Part shown: positions 7,877 through 16,632 of the stretch, in pieces
Numbering within the stretch: the first letter of the stretch is position 1
Layout: each line of letters begins with the position of its first letter
Origin: JAAFJU01 sp043764895
GTDB lineage: Bacteria; Cyanobacteriota; Cyanobacteriia; Leptolyngbyales; Leptolyngbyaceae
DNA: 64,000 nucleotides
Assembly: GCA_043764895.1 (NCBI GenBank)
Contig: JAYUJY010000185.1
Span: forward strand, 1 to 64,000
Direction: 5' to 3'
Notes under the pieces: model-generated
Database searches by the model: none
Told to the model about the DNA's origin: nothing
What the model saw: the letters and a program-made list of their open reading frames with translations, nothing else
Position numbers and translations under genes: made by a program

Positions 7877-8779
7877 CTATCCCCAAATGCCCTGGGCGAT
7901 CGCAACCACTTCACCGCCCACTGATACCTGAATGACCCCATTTTCCAGACGTCCTCGAATCCGGACCTGCGACGGACGACCCATTTCATAGCCTTGCTCC
8001 ACGATCGCATCGACCTCACGCCCCAAAGCACCCCAATATGCCGCAAAACATCCGTTGGCGCTTCCGGTGGCCGGATCTTCCATAATCCCTAACCCCGGCG
8101 CAAACATTCGAGCGGCAAACTGATGCGCCCTGTCCCGTGTCTCTTCGCAAAATAAAAAGACGCCCTTAGCCGTGGTTTGAGCCATTAGAGCTGAAAATCG
8201 ATCGTTGACAATCCGACTCTGGCCTAGCGCCCCCAATCCCCGCAGCGGCACCATCAAAAAAGGCAATCCTGTTGAAACTTCCCGAAGGGGCCATGTCTCG
8301 TGAATATCGCTGAAATCCAAGCCTAACGCGGCAGCGACCTGTATTGAATTATTTAGGACCGGACCGATCGTCGCCGCATTTTGCTTCATCCAAAACACAT
8401 CGTCTGCGGAGATTTCCACTGGGATAGGTCCTACCGCTAAGTTCAAAACGAGGTTTGAGACGGGGTTTGAATCTAGACCCTGCGATCGCATCTTCTCCCG
8501 GAGCTGCTCCCGAATCACAAAAGCTGTCCCAAGAGTGGGATGTCCGGCAAAGGGCAACTCTTCTGTGGGAGAGAAAATGCGGACGTCGTAGCCTTGATGG
8601 GGTTTGGGCTGAAGCGATCGGACGAAGGTGGTTTCGGAGAAGTTGATTTCACGGGCGATCGCTTGCATCTGAACTGGATCCAAATCTCCCACAGTTACAA
8701 ATACGGCAAGGGGATTTCCCGAATACCGCACCCCCGAAAAAACATCTACTAAGGAAAAGCACATCGTTTTCATTTTCAC
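7877..8779 (-). CDS. PhzF-family isomerase/epimerase-like protein
   Basis: 300 residues, normal length. The start (VDVFSGVRYSGNPLAVF) with the catalytic-Glu region NFSETTFV, the FAGHPTLGTA motif and EDPATGSANGCFAAYW are diagnostic of the PhzF/DapF-like fold. Members isomerise small acidic metabolites; the substrate here is unknown and no phenazine genes are nearby, so a phenazine role is unlikely. It is transcribed divergently from the rlpA-like gene across a 457-base intergenic region. Confidence 0.9.
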   Translation of the reverse strand: MKMKTMCFSLVDVFSGVRYSGNPLAVFVTVGDLDPVQMQAIAREINFSETTFVRSLQPKPHQGYDVRIFSPTEELPFAGHPTLGTAFVIREQLREKMRSQGLDSNPVSNLVLNLAVGPIPVEISADDVFWMKQNAATIGPVLNNSIQVAAALGLDFSDIHETWPLREVSTGLPFLMVPLRGLGALGQSRIVNDRFSALMAQTTAKGVFLFCEETRDRAHQFAARMFAPGLGIMEDPATGSANGCFAAYWGALGREVDAIVEQGYEMGRPSQVRIRGRLENGVIQVSVGGEVVAIAQGIWG

Positions 8780-9236
8780 AACCCAGTATCTACGCTATTC
8801 CGGACTCCCATAGTTTACGTTGACGCCAAAGATCTGGAAGTTCTACCGTTTAGTCACATTAACCTACAGCGGATAATTTCGCAGTGTTCGAGAGGGTCTG
8901 CTGCGACTCGACTGAACGCTGGGTGCTCCTATAACTTTTGTATAAATGATGATTTTGGACAGAATACGATTCAGGACTGTCACTATTGGGCCGATTCGTT
9001 GAGTCTAAATATCAGAGTCTCCTGACATTAGGATTTCTGATTAAGGAATAATAGCCTGTGCTGGCTGGATTTGAAACACCTGAATAGTCTGGATTTTGAG
9101 GCTTAATAGGCTGATTCTTAGACTCTTTTCTCGGACTCAATACTTTCCTCAGGATAGATAGATTTTCTTCATCTTGTCTTTATAATCAGATTGTTTGAAA
9201 ACTGTAGTGCATCTTACATTTTTGTTTTAGCGCCAC
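8780..9236. other. Intergenic region between phzF-like and rlpA-like genes
   Basis: About 457 bases, AT-rich, separating divergent genes, so both promoters must lie here. I see no ORF, tRNA, strong hairpin or repeat in it. Confidence 0.5.
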
Positions 9237-10409
9237 ATGCTCACCTTTAAATTGTTACGTGTCGGTCTTATCTTGGGTTGTTTCTTTGCGGAAACTTTTC
9301 CGGTTCTTGCCTTGATGTCTGATTTCCCTGTTGTGTCTTTATGGTCTTCCCCTTTGTTCTCTGATCCATCTGGATCTGGAAACGGGCCTGTAAATGCGAC
9401 GGCAGCGTCGTCTTTGAGTCGAGGGGGCGGGTTTGGAAAGTTTCTCTTTCCGGCATTCCAGTTTCTTCAAGTCTCTGTGGATGAAACGCTGGTTCGGCGG
9501 TCTTTGTCTCTGGAAATGCCGTCTGGACAGCTTATGGGGAATTTGTTTCAGCCGAAGACTCGATCTTGGTTTGATGAGGCTAGCGATAGCCTGTCTACGG
9601 TTCCAACGGTCATGGCTGCTGGGTCGGGGGCTGAGTTGGGAGGTCGATCGATCGCAGGTTTGCGTGCGGACTCTTGGCAATGCTCTCCGAAGATGGGCAA
9701 TGTACCCAAAACCCAAGCTAATAATGGTCGTTTTCAGGTTTTGCTGAAGGGATGTGAGGTGGCTGAGTTCCCAACGAAGGGTGAGGCCGATCAGTTTTCT
9801 AAGGCGGTTCGGCAGGCGTTGAAGACTCCGGATGTCGATTTTTCGCAGCTTAAGCCGGGTTTTGACGGTGGGAATCCGTCGGTGAAGTTAGGGGATCAGG
9901 TTCTCTATGTCGTGAATCCGGAGTTGGCGCAGGCACTCGATCGTAATGCTGAGTTGTTGGCCATAGAGTGGACGAATCATATGCGGGTGGCGTTGGGACA
10001 AGTGGAGTTTGAGTTGGCGCAGGCTCAAGCGAAAATGTATGAACTAGAGGATACGCGGGACGTCATTGATGGCGTGGCGTCTTGGTATGGTCCTTATTTT
10101 CACGGTCGGATTACGGCCACGGGCGAGGTTTATAACCAGTACGATCTGACGGCGGCCTCCCGAACGTTGCCTTTTGATACCTATGTGCGGGTGACGAGCC
10201 GCAAAAATGGCAAGAGTGTGATTGTTCGGATTAACGATCGCGGTCCCTATGTGGATGAACATTTGCGGATTCTGGATTTGTCGTACCGGGCGGCGACCTG
10301 TTTGGGGAGTGATGAGTCGGGTCTTGTGCCGATCGATGCGGTGATTCTGAAGCCTGCACCCGGTTCTAAACTTCGGATGGGTCAGACGGTGATGGGGGTT
10401 TCACTTTAA
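9237..10409 (+). CDS. RlpA-like septal ring lytic transglycosylase (DPBB domain)
   Basis: 390 residues with an N-terminal hydrophobic signal peptide (about residues 1-25) and a long variable middle. The C-terminal double-psi beta-barrel contains ASWYGPYFHGRITATGE, the LPFDTYVRV loop and the NDRGPYV motif with the catalytic-type Asp, followed by ILDLSYRAA. RlpA proteins cleave naked glycan strands of peptidoglycan in the periplasm or bind at division sites. The middle region holds a SPOR-like or unknown domain (about 160-220) not confidently assigned. Single-gene unit; sodB follows in the same direction after about 190 bases. Confidence 0.88.
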   Translation: MLTFKLLRVGLILGCFFAETFPVLALMSDFPVVSLWSSPLFSDPSGSGNGPVNATAASSLSRGGGFGKFLFPAFQFLQVSVDETLVRRSLSLEMPSGQLMGNLFQPKTRSWFDEASDSLSTVPTVMAAGSGAELGGRSIAGLRADSWQCSPKMGNVPKTQANNGRFQVLLKGCEVAEFPTKGEADQFSKAVRQALKTPDVDFSQLKPGFDGGNPSVKLGDQVLYVVNPELAQALDRNAELLAIEWTNHMRVALGQVEFELAQAQAKMYELEDTRDVIDGVASWYGPYFHGRITATGEVYNQYDLTAASRTLPFDTYVRVTSRKNGKSVIVRINDRGPYVDEHLRILDLSYRAATCLGSDESGLVPIDAVILKPAPGSKLRMGQTVMGVSL

Positions 10410-10600
10410 TTCGCGTCATTCTCTAGGGTGTAATTCTCTGCGCGCCAGTATGACGGGGCCGAGACTACAAAGATCAGGGGCCATCTGTTAAGATCTACGA
10501 AGACGGTAAGTTGAACTGGATATGGCTACGCTATGAGTGTTCCCGATTCTGGTTCGGTTGCGGTTGGTTTCGATCGAATTTATTTAGAGAGCAGATTATC

Positions 10601-11203
10601 ATGGCATTTGAACAAGCACCGTTACCTTTTGCTCCAGATGCGTTGGAGTCCTATGGGATGAAGGCTGAGACCTTTGAGTTTCACTATGGTAAGCATCACA
10701 AGGCTTATGTTGATAATTTGAATAAGCTGATTGATGGGAAGGCTGAGTTTGCTGGGAAGTCCTTGGAAGAGGTGATTAAGATGACGGCGGGGAACGCGGA
10801 TCAGGCGGGTATTTTTAATAATGCAGCTCAGGTCTGGAATCACTCGTTTTTTTGGAGCAGTCTGAAAGCGGGTGGGGGCGGTGCTCCGACTGGCGATTTG
10901 CTGGCTAAGATTGTGGCGGCTTTTGGGAGCTACGATGCTTTTAAGACGGAGTTTACTGCTGCGGCGACGACTCAGTTTGGAAGCGGTTGGGCTTGGTTGG
11001 TTGAGGAGGCGGGTTCTCTGAAAATCACGAAGACGGGGAATGCGGATAATCCGTTGACGAAGGGTCAGAAGCCTCTTTTGACGCTGGATGTCTGGGAACA
11101 TGCGTATTACATTGATTTTCGGAATGCGCGTCCTGGGTATATTGCTAATTACTTGGACAAATTGGTGAATTGGGATTTTGTGGCGGCTAATTTGGCGGCT
11201 TAA
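10601..11203 (+). CDS. sodB: Iron superoxide dismutase
   Basis: 200 residues from the ATG at 10601; the open frame extends 30 codons upstream but those are unrelated to the family. Metal ligands are visible as His28 (FHYGKHH), His81 (VWNHSFFW), Asp163 and His167 (DVWEHAYY). The sequence AATTQFGSGWAWLV, with Gln before FGSGW, is the iron-type signature rather than the manganese type. No signal peptide, so cytosolic. It converts superoxide to oxygen and hydrogen peroxide, protecting against light-driven oxidative stress. A terminator follows at 11283-11322. Confidence 0.97.
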   Translation: MAFEQAPLPFAPDALESYGMKAETFEFHYGKHHKAYVDNLNKLIDGKAEFAGKSLEEVIKMTAGNADQAGIFNNAAQVWNHSFFWSSLKAGGGGAPTGDLLAKIVAAFGSYDAFKTEFTAAATTQFGSGWAWLVEEAGSLKITKTGNADNPLTKGQKPLLTLDVWEHAYYIDFRNARPGYIANYLDKLVNWDFVAANLAA

Positions 11204-11233
11204 TTGGGTGGTGGTTTGATTTGGGAAGAGGAA

Positions 11234-11265
11234 TGTGTTGCTTCGCTTAACGCATCCTACGTCGG
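11234..11265 (+). repeat. Family B palindromic repeat, intergenic copy
   Basis: Contains TTGCTTCGCTTAACGCATCC followed by TACGTCGGA; left and right arms TGCGTT/AACGCA are complementary in the better-preserved copies at 19635-19669 (inside rsmB) and 20701-20737. Confidence 0.7.
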
Positions 11266-11282
11266 AATGTTTGGAATAGATT

Positions 11283-11322
11283 AAAAAGCCTCGGGTTCTT
11301 TTGGAATCTGAGGCTTTTTATT
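11283..11322 (+). terminator. Rho-independent terminator after sodB
   Basis: Perfect inverted repeat AAAAAGCCTC ... GAGGCTTTTT with a short loop, ending in a T-run. It lies between the convergent sodB and Crp-family genes and is symmetric, so it could serve both. Confidence 0.85.
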
Positions 11323-11341
11323 GGGTTGGTTTTGGATTGGG

Positions 11342-11959
11342 TTATGGGAGAAGGATGTGGCGGGTGCTGTCGAAGTCTAGGAGATGTCGATCGCGGAGTT
11401 GACCTAAGAGCCGAGTGACGGTAACGCGGGTGGTCCCGATCGCGTTGGCGAAGTGTTGGTGCGTCAGACGGATGGTCAGCCTATGTCCTTGGGCAGTGGG
11501 TTGGGAGAGTTCGCGTTTGAGCAGGTTTAGGAATTCGATGAGGCGGTCTTCGACGCGGCGATGGCTAGCGATGGCGCTGAAGGCTTCGCTTTGTTGGAGG
11601 CGTCGGACCATCTGGCCGAGAAGGCATTCCATGAGTTCGGGTGACTGATAGACTTCGTTCCAGGGTATGCGCATTAGGTCAGCTTCGGTGAGGGTGCTGG
11701 CGCTGTAGGGGCACAAAATGCTGATGGGGGTGCCGAAGGGCATAAGAGGGGAGACGAGTCCAACGATCGCTTCGTCACCGCTAGGGTAGAGGGTGGTGAG
11801 CTGAATGACGCCGCGATAGACGAGCCAGATGTCGTGGTCGTGGAGGGGGATATTTTGGCCTTTCCGGAAGGTTTGAAGTCCTCGTCCGTGATAGCGTCCT
11901 TCAAGTAGAGTTTTCAGGAGGGTGAGGTCGGAACGCACGATCGAGGGGGTAGAAGTCAT
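11342..11959 (-). CDS. Crp/Fnr-family transcriptional regulator
   Basis: 205 residues from the ATG at 11959; an upstream ATG at 12004 would give 220. An N-terminal cyclic-nucleotide-binding-like beta barrel precedes a C-terminal winged HTH with LTHQHFANAIGTTRVTVTRLLGQLR, the recognition helix shared with NtcA-like and other cyanobacterial Crp regulators. The barrel lacks an obvious cAMP-binding RE-S/T signature, so the ligand is unknown. It is not NtcA by its N-terminal sequence. Convergent with sodB. Confidence 0.9.
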   Translation of the reverse strand: MTSTPSIVRSDLTLLKTLLEGRYHGRGLQTFRKGQNIPLHDHDIWLVYRGVIQLTTLYPSGDEAIVGLVSPLMPFGTPISILCPYSASTLTEADLMRIPWNEVYQSPELMECLLGQMVRRLQQSEAFSAIASHRRVEDRLIEFLNLLKRELSQPTAQGHRLTIRLTHQHFANAIGTTRVTVTRLLGQLRDRHLLDFDSTRHILLP

Positions 11960-12197
11960 AAGATCTAGCTGCCTTTTATGGTCAATTTTGAAGCTGTTGG
12001 ACATGTCTCATGGTTTTACTCTAGAGGACGAACTTCAAGGAAAGGTAATCGTGATGTTGAGATTGGGTTAAATCTTGTAAGTGGATACACGGTTGCGATT
12101 GAGTTTTTTGCAACCACGTCTACGATCGCGTTTACACTCATATCTACAATCAGGCAATAATTTAAGAGCTAACTGGAACGGAGGGACGGTGAAGGAT

Positions 12198-12620
12198 ATG
12201 GAAACGTACTATGGCAGGCTGGGACTCCATCCTTCAGCTTCGGTGGGAGAGATTCGACGAATGTATCGTGAGTTGAGTCTGCGGTGTCATCCCGATACGA
12301 CGGCGTTGGAGGTGTCGGTTGCTCAGGTGGAGTTCCAGCAGTTGAATGAAGCTTATGCGACGTTGAGTCATCCGGAACGTCGTCTGCAATACGATTTGAT
12401 GATTGGGGTGTCGTCGGTGTATGTGGTGCGGGGGCTGCCGACGGTGATGCAGGAGGAGCGGCGTCGGGCGGAGTTGGGTGAGAAATGGCAGGATGATGTG
12501 AGTTTTTCGGCGTATTTGGACCCGGAGGATCGATCGTTTTCGTCGGGTGAGCTGTTTGCGATTTTTATGTTTGGGGTGACGTTTTTTGGGTGTGTGGGGT
12601 TAGTGTGGGTGCTGAGCTAG
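12198..12620 (+). CDS. Membrane-anchored J-domain protein
   Basis: 140 residues from the ATG at 12198 (GAAGGAT just upstream). The J domain spans about residues 1-65: YYGRLGLHPSASVGEIRRMYRELS, the invariant HPD in RCHPDTT, and FQQLNEAYATLSHPERRLQYD. A single hydrophobic segment ends the protein (about 118-140). It should stimulate an Hsp70 (DnaK) at a membrane. It begins a co-directional run with DUF3143, cbiT and cdsA genes. Confidence 0.88.
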   Translation: METYYGRLGLHPSASVGEIRRMYRELSLRCHPDTTALEVSVAQVEFQQLNEAYATLSHPERRLQYDLMIGVSSVYVVRGLPTVMQEERRRAELGEKWQDDVSFSAYLDPEDRSFSSGELFAIFMFGVTFFGCVGLVWVLS

Positions 12621-12655
12621 ATGGGGCGCGGGATGTGAGGGGATGTGGGAGGAGA

Positions 12656-12682
12656 GGGCGCGGGAAGCGCGCCCTTACGGGA
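12656..12682 (+). repeat. Family A palindromic repeat, intergenic
   Basis: GGGCGCGGGAAGCGCGCCC then TTACGGG, a near-perfect hairpin between the J-domain and DUF3143 genes. A partial copy (GGGGCGCGGGATG) precedes it at 12623-12635. Confidence 0.8.
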
Positions 12683-12738
12683 TGACTATGGGGGTAGGAT
12701 GAGGGTAGGTTTATTTGGACTGTGGAGTAGATTTGGGT

Positions 12739-13008
12739 ATGGTGATGCAGTTGTTGTCGGCGGATATGCCGCTTTATAGTCATTCGCTGGGGCAGTTGGA
12801 GACGTGGCTCAGAAATCAGGGATGTGAGCAGGACCGGAGTCGGCTCGATCGCTGGACGGTTTCGAGGGCGACGTGGCGGGCGGAGCTTTGGTTGGAGACG
12901 GAGCAGGTGTTGGTGAAATATGTTGGGGACGGGGCGGATGTGACGCGATCGTTTAAGTATTCGCTGAGTCGGCAGGATGTGGAAGATGCAGTCTTTTCGG
13001 GTCCGTAG
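12739..13008 (+). CDS. DUF3143 family protein
   Basis: 89 residues from the ATG at 12739; another ATG at 12745 and a TTG at 12715 are alternatives. The pattern MPLYSHSLGQLETWLRNQGC, an internal WRAELWLETEQVLVKY strand pair and the C-terminal FKYSLSRQDVEDAVFSGP match DUF3143, a small soluble cyanobacterial and plastid family of unknown function. It lies between a J-domain gene and cbiT, an arrangement I recall from other cyanobacteria. Confidence 0.82.
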   Translation: MVMQLLSADMPLYSHSLGQLETWLRNQGCEQDRSRLDRWTVSRATWRAELWLETEQVLVKYVGDGADVTRSFKYSLSRQDVEDAVFSGP

Positions 13009-13053
13009 TTACTGTTCTCAATTCTCAATTCTTCATTCTCTACTCCCAATACT

Positions 13054-13656
13054 ATGCCTTCTGCGATTTGGTCCTATGTGACGCCGGGGATTCCGGATGA
13101 GTATTTTGAGAGTTTGCCGGGGATTCCGATGAGTCAGCGGGAGGTTCGATTGCTGTTGCTGTCGTATCTGCGGTTGAAGGATGACTCGGTTTTGTGGGAT
13201 GTCGGGGCGGGGACGGGGACGATTCCGGTGGAGGCGGGGTTGTTGTGCCCGAATGGCAAAATTGTGGCGGTGGAGCGGGATGCGGAGGTGGCGAGTTTGA
13301 TTCGGCGAAATTGCGATCGCTTTGGGGTTGGGAATGTGCGGGTGATTGAGGGCGTTGCCCCGGATTGTATTGGGGAGATGGGGGAAAGTCCCGATCGCAT
13401 TTGTTTGGAGGGGGGACGGCCTATTAAGCCGATTCTAATGGCGCTGTGGGGGCGGTTGAAAGGGGGCGGGCGGCTGGTGACGACGGCGGCGAGTTTGGAA
13501 AGTTTATATCAGATTTCGGAGTGTTTATCAGAGCTACAGGTGCGAAATGTGGAGGTGGTGCAGTCGGGAATTAATCGGCTGGAGAAGCGAGGGTTGAGTC
13601 AAGTTTTTGCGGCGTCGGATCCGATTTTTGTGCTGAGTGGGGAGAAGCTGGGATAG
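13054..13656 (+). CDS. cbiT: Cobalt-precorrin-6B C15-methyltransferase (decarboxylating)
   Basis: 200 residues. The class I SAM-binding motif is clear (WDVGAGTGTIPVEAG), followed by VAVERD and a GGRLVTTAA strand. The N-terminal PGIPDEYFESLPGIPMSQREVR is characteristic of CbiT. It methylates C15 and decarboxylates the acetate side chain of the corrin precursor during cobalamin synthesis. Other cobalamin genes are not in the window; its neighbours are DUF3143 and cdsA. Confidence 0.92.
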   Translation: MPSAIWSYVTPGIPDEYFESLPGIPMSQREVRLLLLSYLRLKDDSVLWDVGAGTGTIPVEAGLLCPNGKIVAVERDAEVASLIRRNCDRFGVGNVRVIEGVAPDCIGEMGESPDRICLEGGRPIKPILMALWGRLKGGGRLVTTAASLESLYQISECLSELQVRNVEVVQSGINRLEKRGLSQVFAASDPIFVLSGEKLG

Positions 13657-13693
13657 AGGGTGTGGGATGGCGGGGGGATAGGAGAGTGGATAG

Positions 13694-13720
13694 GCGGACG
13701 CGGGATGCGCGCCCTTACGG
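13694..13720 (+). repeat. Family A palindromic repeat upstream of cdsA
   Basis: CGGACGCGGGATGCGCGCCC then TTACGG. It ends 14 bases before the cdsA start, immediately before its ribosome-binding region, so it could affect cdsA expression. Confidence 0.75.
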
Positions 13721-13734
13721 GGGAGGGACGGAGG

Positions 13735-14670
13735 ATGATAGAGTTTGCTACAGGATTTGCTTGTGATTTACTTTGGGGTGTGAGGGTGGGTTCTAAGACT
13801 TGGACGCGGATCGTCAGTGGGGTGGTGGCTATTGTGCTGGCGCTGTTGATGTTGGTGCTGGGGGGCTGGTACTTTACGCTGGCGATCGGGATTCTAGTGT
13901 ATTTGGGGCAGTTGGAGTATTTTAAGATGGTGCGGGCGAAGGGGATGCTGCCTGCGGTGAAGACGACGATGTTGGTCAGTCAGGTGTTGGTGTTAGCAAG
14001 TTATGGTCGGCCTGAGTTGACGGATGCGATTTTGTCGGTGTCGGGGACGTTGATTTGCTTTTATCTGCTGTTTCGACCAAAGTTGGCGACGATCGCGGAT
14101 TTGTCGGCGTCGGTAATGGGATTGTTTTATACGGGCTATTTGCCAAGTTTTTGGGTGAGGTTACGCGGGCTTGGGCAGGGATTGGTGATTAATTTGCCGC
14201 TGGATGGCTCGTGGTTTTTTGGGGTGGAAAAGCCGTTTTGGGTGGGATTGCCTCAGGGATTGGTGGTGACGCTGTTGGCGTTTGGTTGTATTTGGGCGGC
14301 GGATATTGGGGCCTATGTGATGGGCCGGATGGTGGGGCGGACGCCTTTGTCGGAAATTAGTCCGAAGAAGACCTGGGAGGGGGCGTTTTTTGGGGTGTTG
14401 GGGAGTGTTGTTGTGGGTGTTTTGGGCGCGCGATCGTTGGGTTGGGGTTGGTTTGGGCTATCAGGCGCGGTGTTTGGGTTGATGATTGGGGTAGTGAGTT
14501 TGTTGGGGGATCTGACGGAATCGTTGATGAAGCGGGATGCGGGGGTGAAGGATTCGGGGGATCTGATTCCGGGGCATGGTGGGATTCTCGATCGGACGGA
14601 TAGCTATTTGTTTACGGCTCCGTTGGTGTTTTATTTTGTGACGTTGGTGGTGGGATCGATCGGGCGTTGA
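13735..14670 (+). CDS. cdsA: Phosphatidate cytidylyltransferase
   Basis: 311 residues from the ATG at 13735, preceded by GGGAGGGACGGAGG; an upstream GTG frame would translate the palindromic repeat and is rejected. About eight hydrophobic segments. The C-terminal signature SPKKTWEGAFFG ... LLGDLTESLMKRDAGVKDSGDLIPGHGGILDRTDS is diagnostic of CdsA, which makes CDP-diacylglycerol from phosphatidate and CTP in the inner membrane for phospholipid synthesis. A longer N-terminal half than E. coli CdsA is usual in cyanobacteria. Confidence 0.96.
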   Translation: MIEFATGFACDLLWGVRVGSKTWTRIVSGVVAIVLALLMLVLGGWYFTLAIGILVYLGQLEYFKMVRAKGMLPAVKTTMLVSQVLVLASYGRPELTDAILSVSGTLICFYLLFRPKLATIADLSASVMGLFYTGYLPSFWVRLRGLGQGLVINLPLDGSWFFGVEKPFWVGLPQGLVVTLLAFGCIWAADIGAYVMGRMVGRTPLSEISPKKTWEGAFFGVLGSVVVGVLGARSLGWGWFGLSGAVFGLMIGVVSLLGDLTESLMKRDAGVKDSGDLIPGHGGILDRTDSYLFTAPLVFYFVTLVVGSIGR

Positions 14671-14736
14671 AGAGGGTGGGGCGTTATTAGGGGTGTCGAA
14701 AAGATTGATGCGTTGGATAGGGTTGTTGTGGGGTTG

Positions 14737-15333
14737 TTATGGGGGGATTTTGCGGATGTGGTCTTGGATTTCGGCGAGGTCGATAAATCGATCGGCGAGG
14801 TTGATGAGATGGTCGCTGGTGCTCGATCGGAGACTGATAATTTCGATTTTGACGCCTTTGTAAGAAAGAGCATTGATGGCATGACTGAGATCCCCGGTGC
14901 CGCTAATCAAGATTAGGGTGTCGCAGTACGTTCCTAGGGTGAGCATGTCGATGGCAATTTCGACGTCTAGGCTGGCTCTGCGACTGCCATCTGGACTGGT
15001 GGCAAGATCTTTGGTGATGACGCGGTATCCGTTACGTCGCATCCAAAGGAGGAAGCCTTGTTGGCGCTCGTTGGTCCGATCGTGTCCAGTGTAAAAATAA
15101 GCGCGAAGAAGCTGTCGGTTGCTGGTGAGATGGCTCAGAAGTCTGAGATAGTCTATTTCGATTTGGAGCTGGAGAGCGGCATAAAATAAGCTGGCTCCAT
15201 CAATTAAAATGGCGATGCGATCGCGGCGGGGCATGAATGGGGTGGATACTTCAGCAAAAGATGGGGCAGTTCTTGAACTAAACGTGACATCACGCTCGTT
15301 GGAACTGCCATCGATCGGTTGGTCTGACTGCAT
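14737..15333 (-). CDS. NYN-domain protein, LabA/DUF88 family
   Basis: 198 residues from the ATG at 15333, which has AAGGAG about 10 bases upstream; an earlier TTG/GTG-type start would add 11. The NYN (PIN-like nuclease) core shows IAILIDGASLFYAA, the acidic LDVEIAIDML and LILISGTGDLSHAINAL with Asp residues for metal binding, and the terminal SDHLINLADRFIDL. LabA proteins act in circadian output in Synechococcus; whether this one does is unknown. A 487-base noncoding region lies upstream. Confidence 0.88.
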   Translation of the reverse strand: MQSDQPIDGSSNERDVTFSSRTAPSFAEVSTPFMPRRDRIAILIDGASLFYAALQLQIEIDYLRLLSHLTSNRQLLRAYFYTGHDRTNERQQGFLLWMRRNGYRVITKDLATSPDGSRRASLDVEIAIDMLTLGTYCDTLILISGTGDLSHAINALSYKGVKIEIISLRSSTSDHLINLADRFIDLAEIQDHIRKIPP

Positions 15334-15366
15334 AGACAGTCTTCTCCTTAAAAAGTGAACCCACAA

Positions 15367-15853
15367 TGACGCTCTGAGCCTAAATCCGGTTCTAAGGCTG
15401 GAGATCGGTTGGAGCGTACTTCTGTCAGGGAGTATTGGGGTGTATGGAGTCGTTCTTATGAGGGGTTTTCTGATAAGGGTGATGAACGGTGAACGATCGA
15501 GTATTTAAGTCAAATTCTTAAGCTGGACTTGAAAATTTAATCCTATGCGCGATCGGCTCAGAGAACATCTAGTGATTAGGATTTAAAAAAGTAAATCGAT
15601 CAACTGAACAATAAAATCTCGATCGAATGAAATTTGAAATTTGAAATTGTGAATAGAATTTACTAAAGTGGGTCTAGGAGAATAATCTTATCCATTAAAT
15701 TCTACTAATCGAAGCCATCGTCTACAACAAATAATATAAGCATTGACCGTAAGATACAGTTCTTCATATAACAAAATCTAACGTTACTCTTGTTAAGAGT
15801 GCTGACTTCTGAATAAAAGAGACCTAGAGGGAAGACGGTTTAGAAAAGATGGC
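15367..15853. other. Noncoding AT-rich upstream region of the NYN gene
   Basis: About 490 bases between the NYN gene start and the DUF2993 stop. It is markedly AT-rich compared with its neighbours and holds short A/T runs (GAAATTTGAAATTTGAAATT, a small tandem repeat near 15629-15645). No ORF, tRNA or terminator was recognised; it probably holds the NYN promoter. Confidence 0.45.
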
Positions 15854-16579
15854 TTAGGGGAGGACGGTAAGGGTGAGGGCCGCAGCGATGTGAGTGGGGC
15901 TAATGTGAAGCTGACTGAAGCGGGTGTCGGGTCCGAGGTCAAAGGCATGGCCTTCTAGATCAGAGATGAGCATTCCCCGTTTAGCGTTGGCATGGGGAAG
16001 CCACGTAGGGCCCACTAGGGTGAGTTGGTTGGGTGTGGTGAGGTGAAGCTGGGTGCGGAGTGCGAGTTGGGAGATTTCGCTAGTTTCGCTGATGAGATTG
16101 CCCCAAAGGGTGAGGGTGTTGTCTTCGAGGCGACAGGCAAGATTTTGGAGATTGAGCGGGGTCGTGTTGTCTTGGGTTGATTGGAGGAGGAGTTGGATGA
16201 ATTGGGTGATGGCGGGTTGAAGGAGGGGGGCGCTGAGGGAAGCGTTGAGGTCGGCTTCGGTGAGTTGGATGGTGAGATCGAGGGGGATGGGGGCGAGGAG
16301 TTGGAGGGGTTTACCTCGGAGGATTTGGGAGAGGTTGAGGTGGATGTTGGAGCCGACGAGCTTGAGGGCGCTCAGGTGGATACCTTGGTAGATGGCGGCT
16401 TGGGCGGTGAGGTTTATGGTTGGGATTTTACCGCTGAGGACGCTACGATCGCTGGCTTGGATTTCGAGCTTGAGGGTGTCGAGATGGTCGGTTTGGGTTT
16501 TGAGCCAGAGGCGGATGGCGGGGACGAGTATTTTGCTGATGAGACCGGGGCGGCTGGTGTCGGGAATGCTATCGGGCAT
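15854..16579 (-). CDS. DUF2993 (LmeA-like) phospholipid-binding protein
   Basis: 241 residues. The N-terminal SKILVPAIRLWLKTQTDHLDTLKLEIQ and the following LSGKIPTINLTAQAAIYQGIHLSALKL ... INLSQ pattern match DUF2993, related to the mycobacterial lipid-binding LmeA fold. No signal peptide was seen. The family is widespread in cyanobacteria and probably binds lipids at membranes; the role here is unknown. It is divergent from corA, whose start lies 53 bases away, so the two promoters overlap. Confidence 0.85.
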   Translation of the reverse strand: MPDSIPDTSRPGLISKILVPAIRLWLKTQTDHLDTLKLEIQASDRSVLSGKIPTINLTAQAAIYQGIHLSALKLVGSNIHLNLSQILRGKPLQLLAPIPLDLTIQLTEADLNASLSAPLLQPAITQFIQLLLQSTQDNTTPLNLQNLACRLEDNTLTLWGNLISETSEISQLALRTQLHLTTPNQLTLVGPTWLPHANAKRGMLISDLEGHAFDLGPDTRFSQLHISPTHIAAALTLTVLP

Positions 16580-16632
16580 GGGGAGGTAGATGTTGATATG
16601 GTTAGGGCGTATTTCACTTTAAAGGATAGGCT

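Noticed and set aside
10511..10600. 30-codon N-terminal extension of sodB
   Set aside because: No export-signal features and no family similarity; the ATG at 10601 gives the normal FeSOD start.
13660..13734. GTG start extending cdsA upstream by 25 codons
   Set aside because: The extension is the translated Family A palindrome; the ATG at 13735 has a ribosome site and gives the usual CdsA N-terminus.
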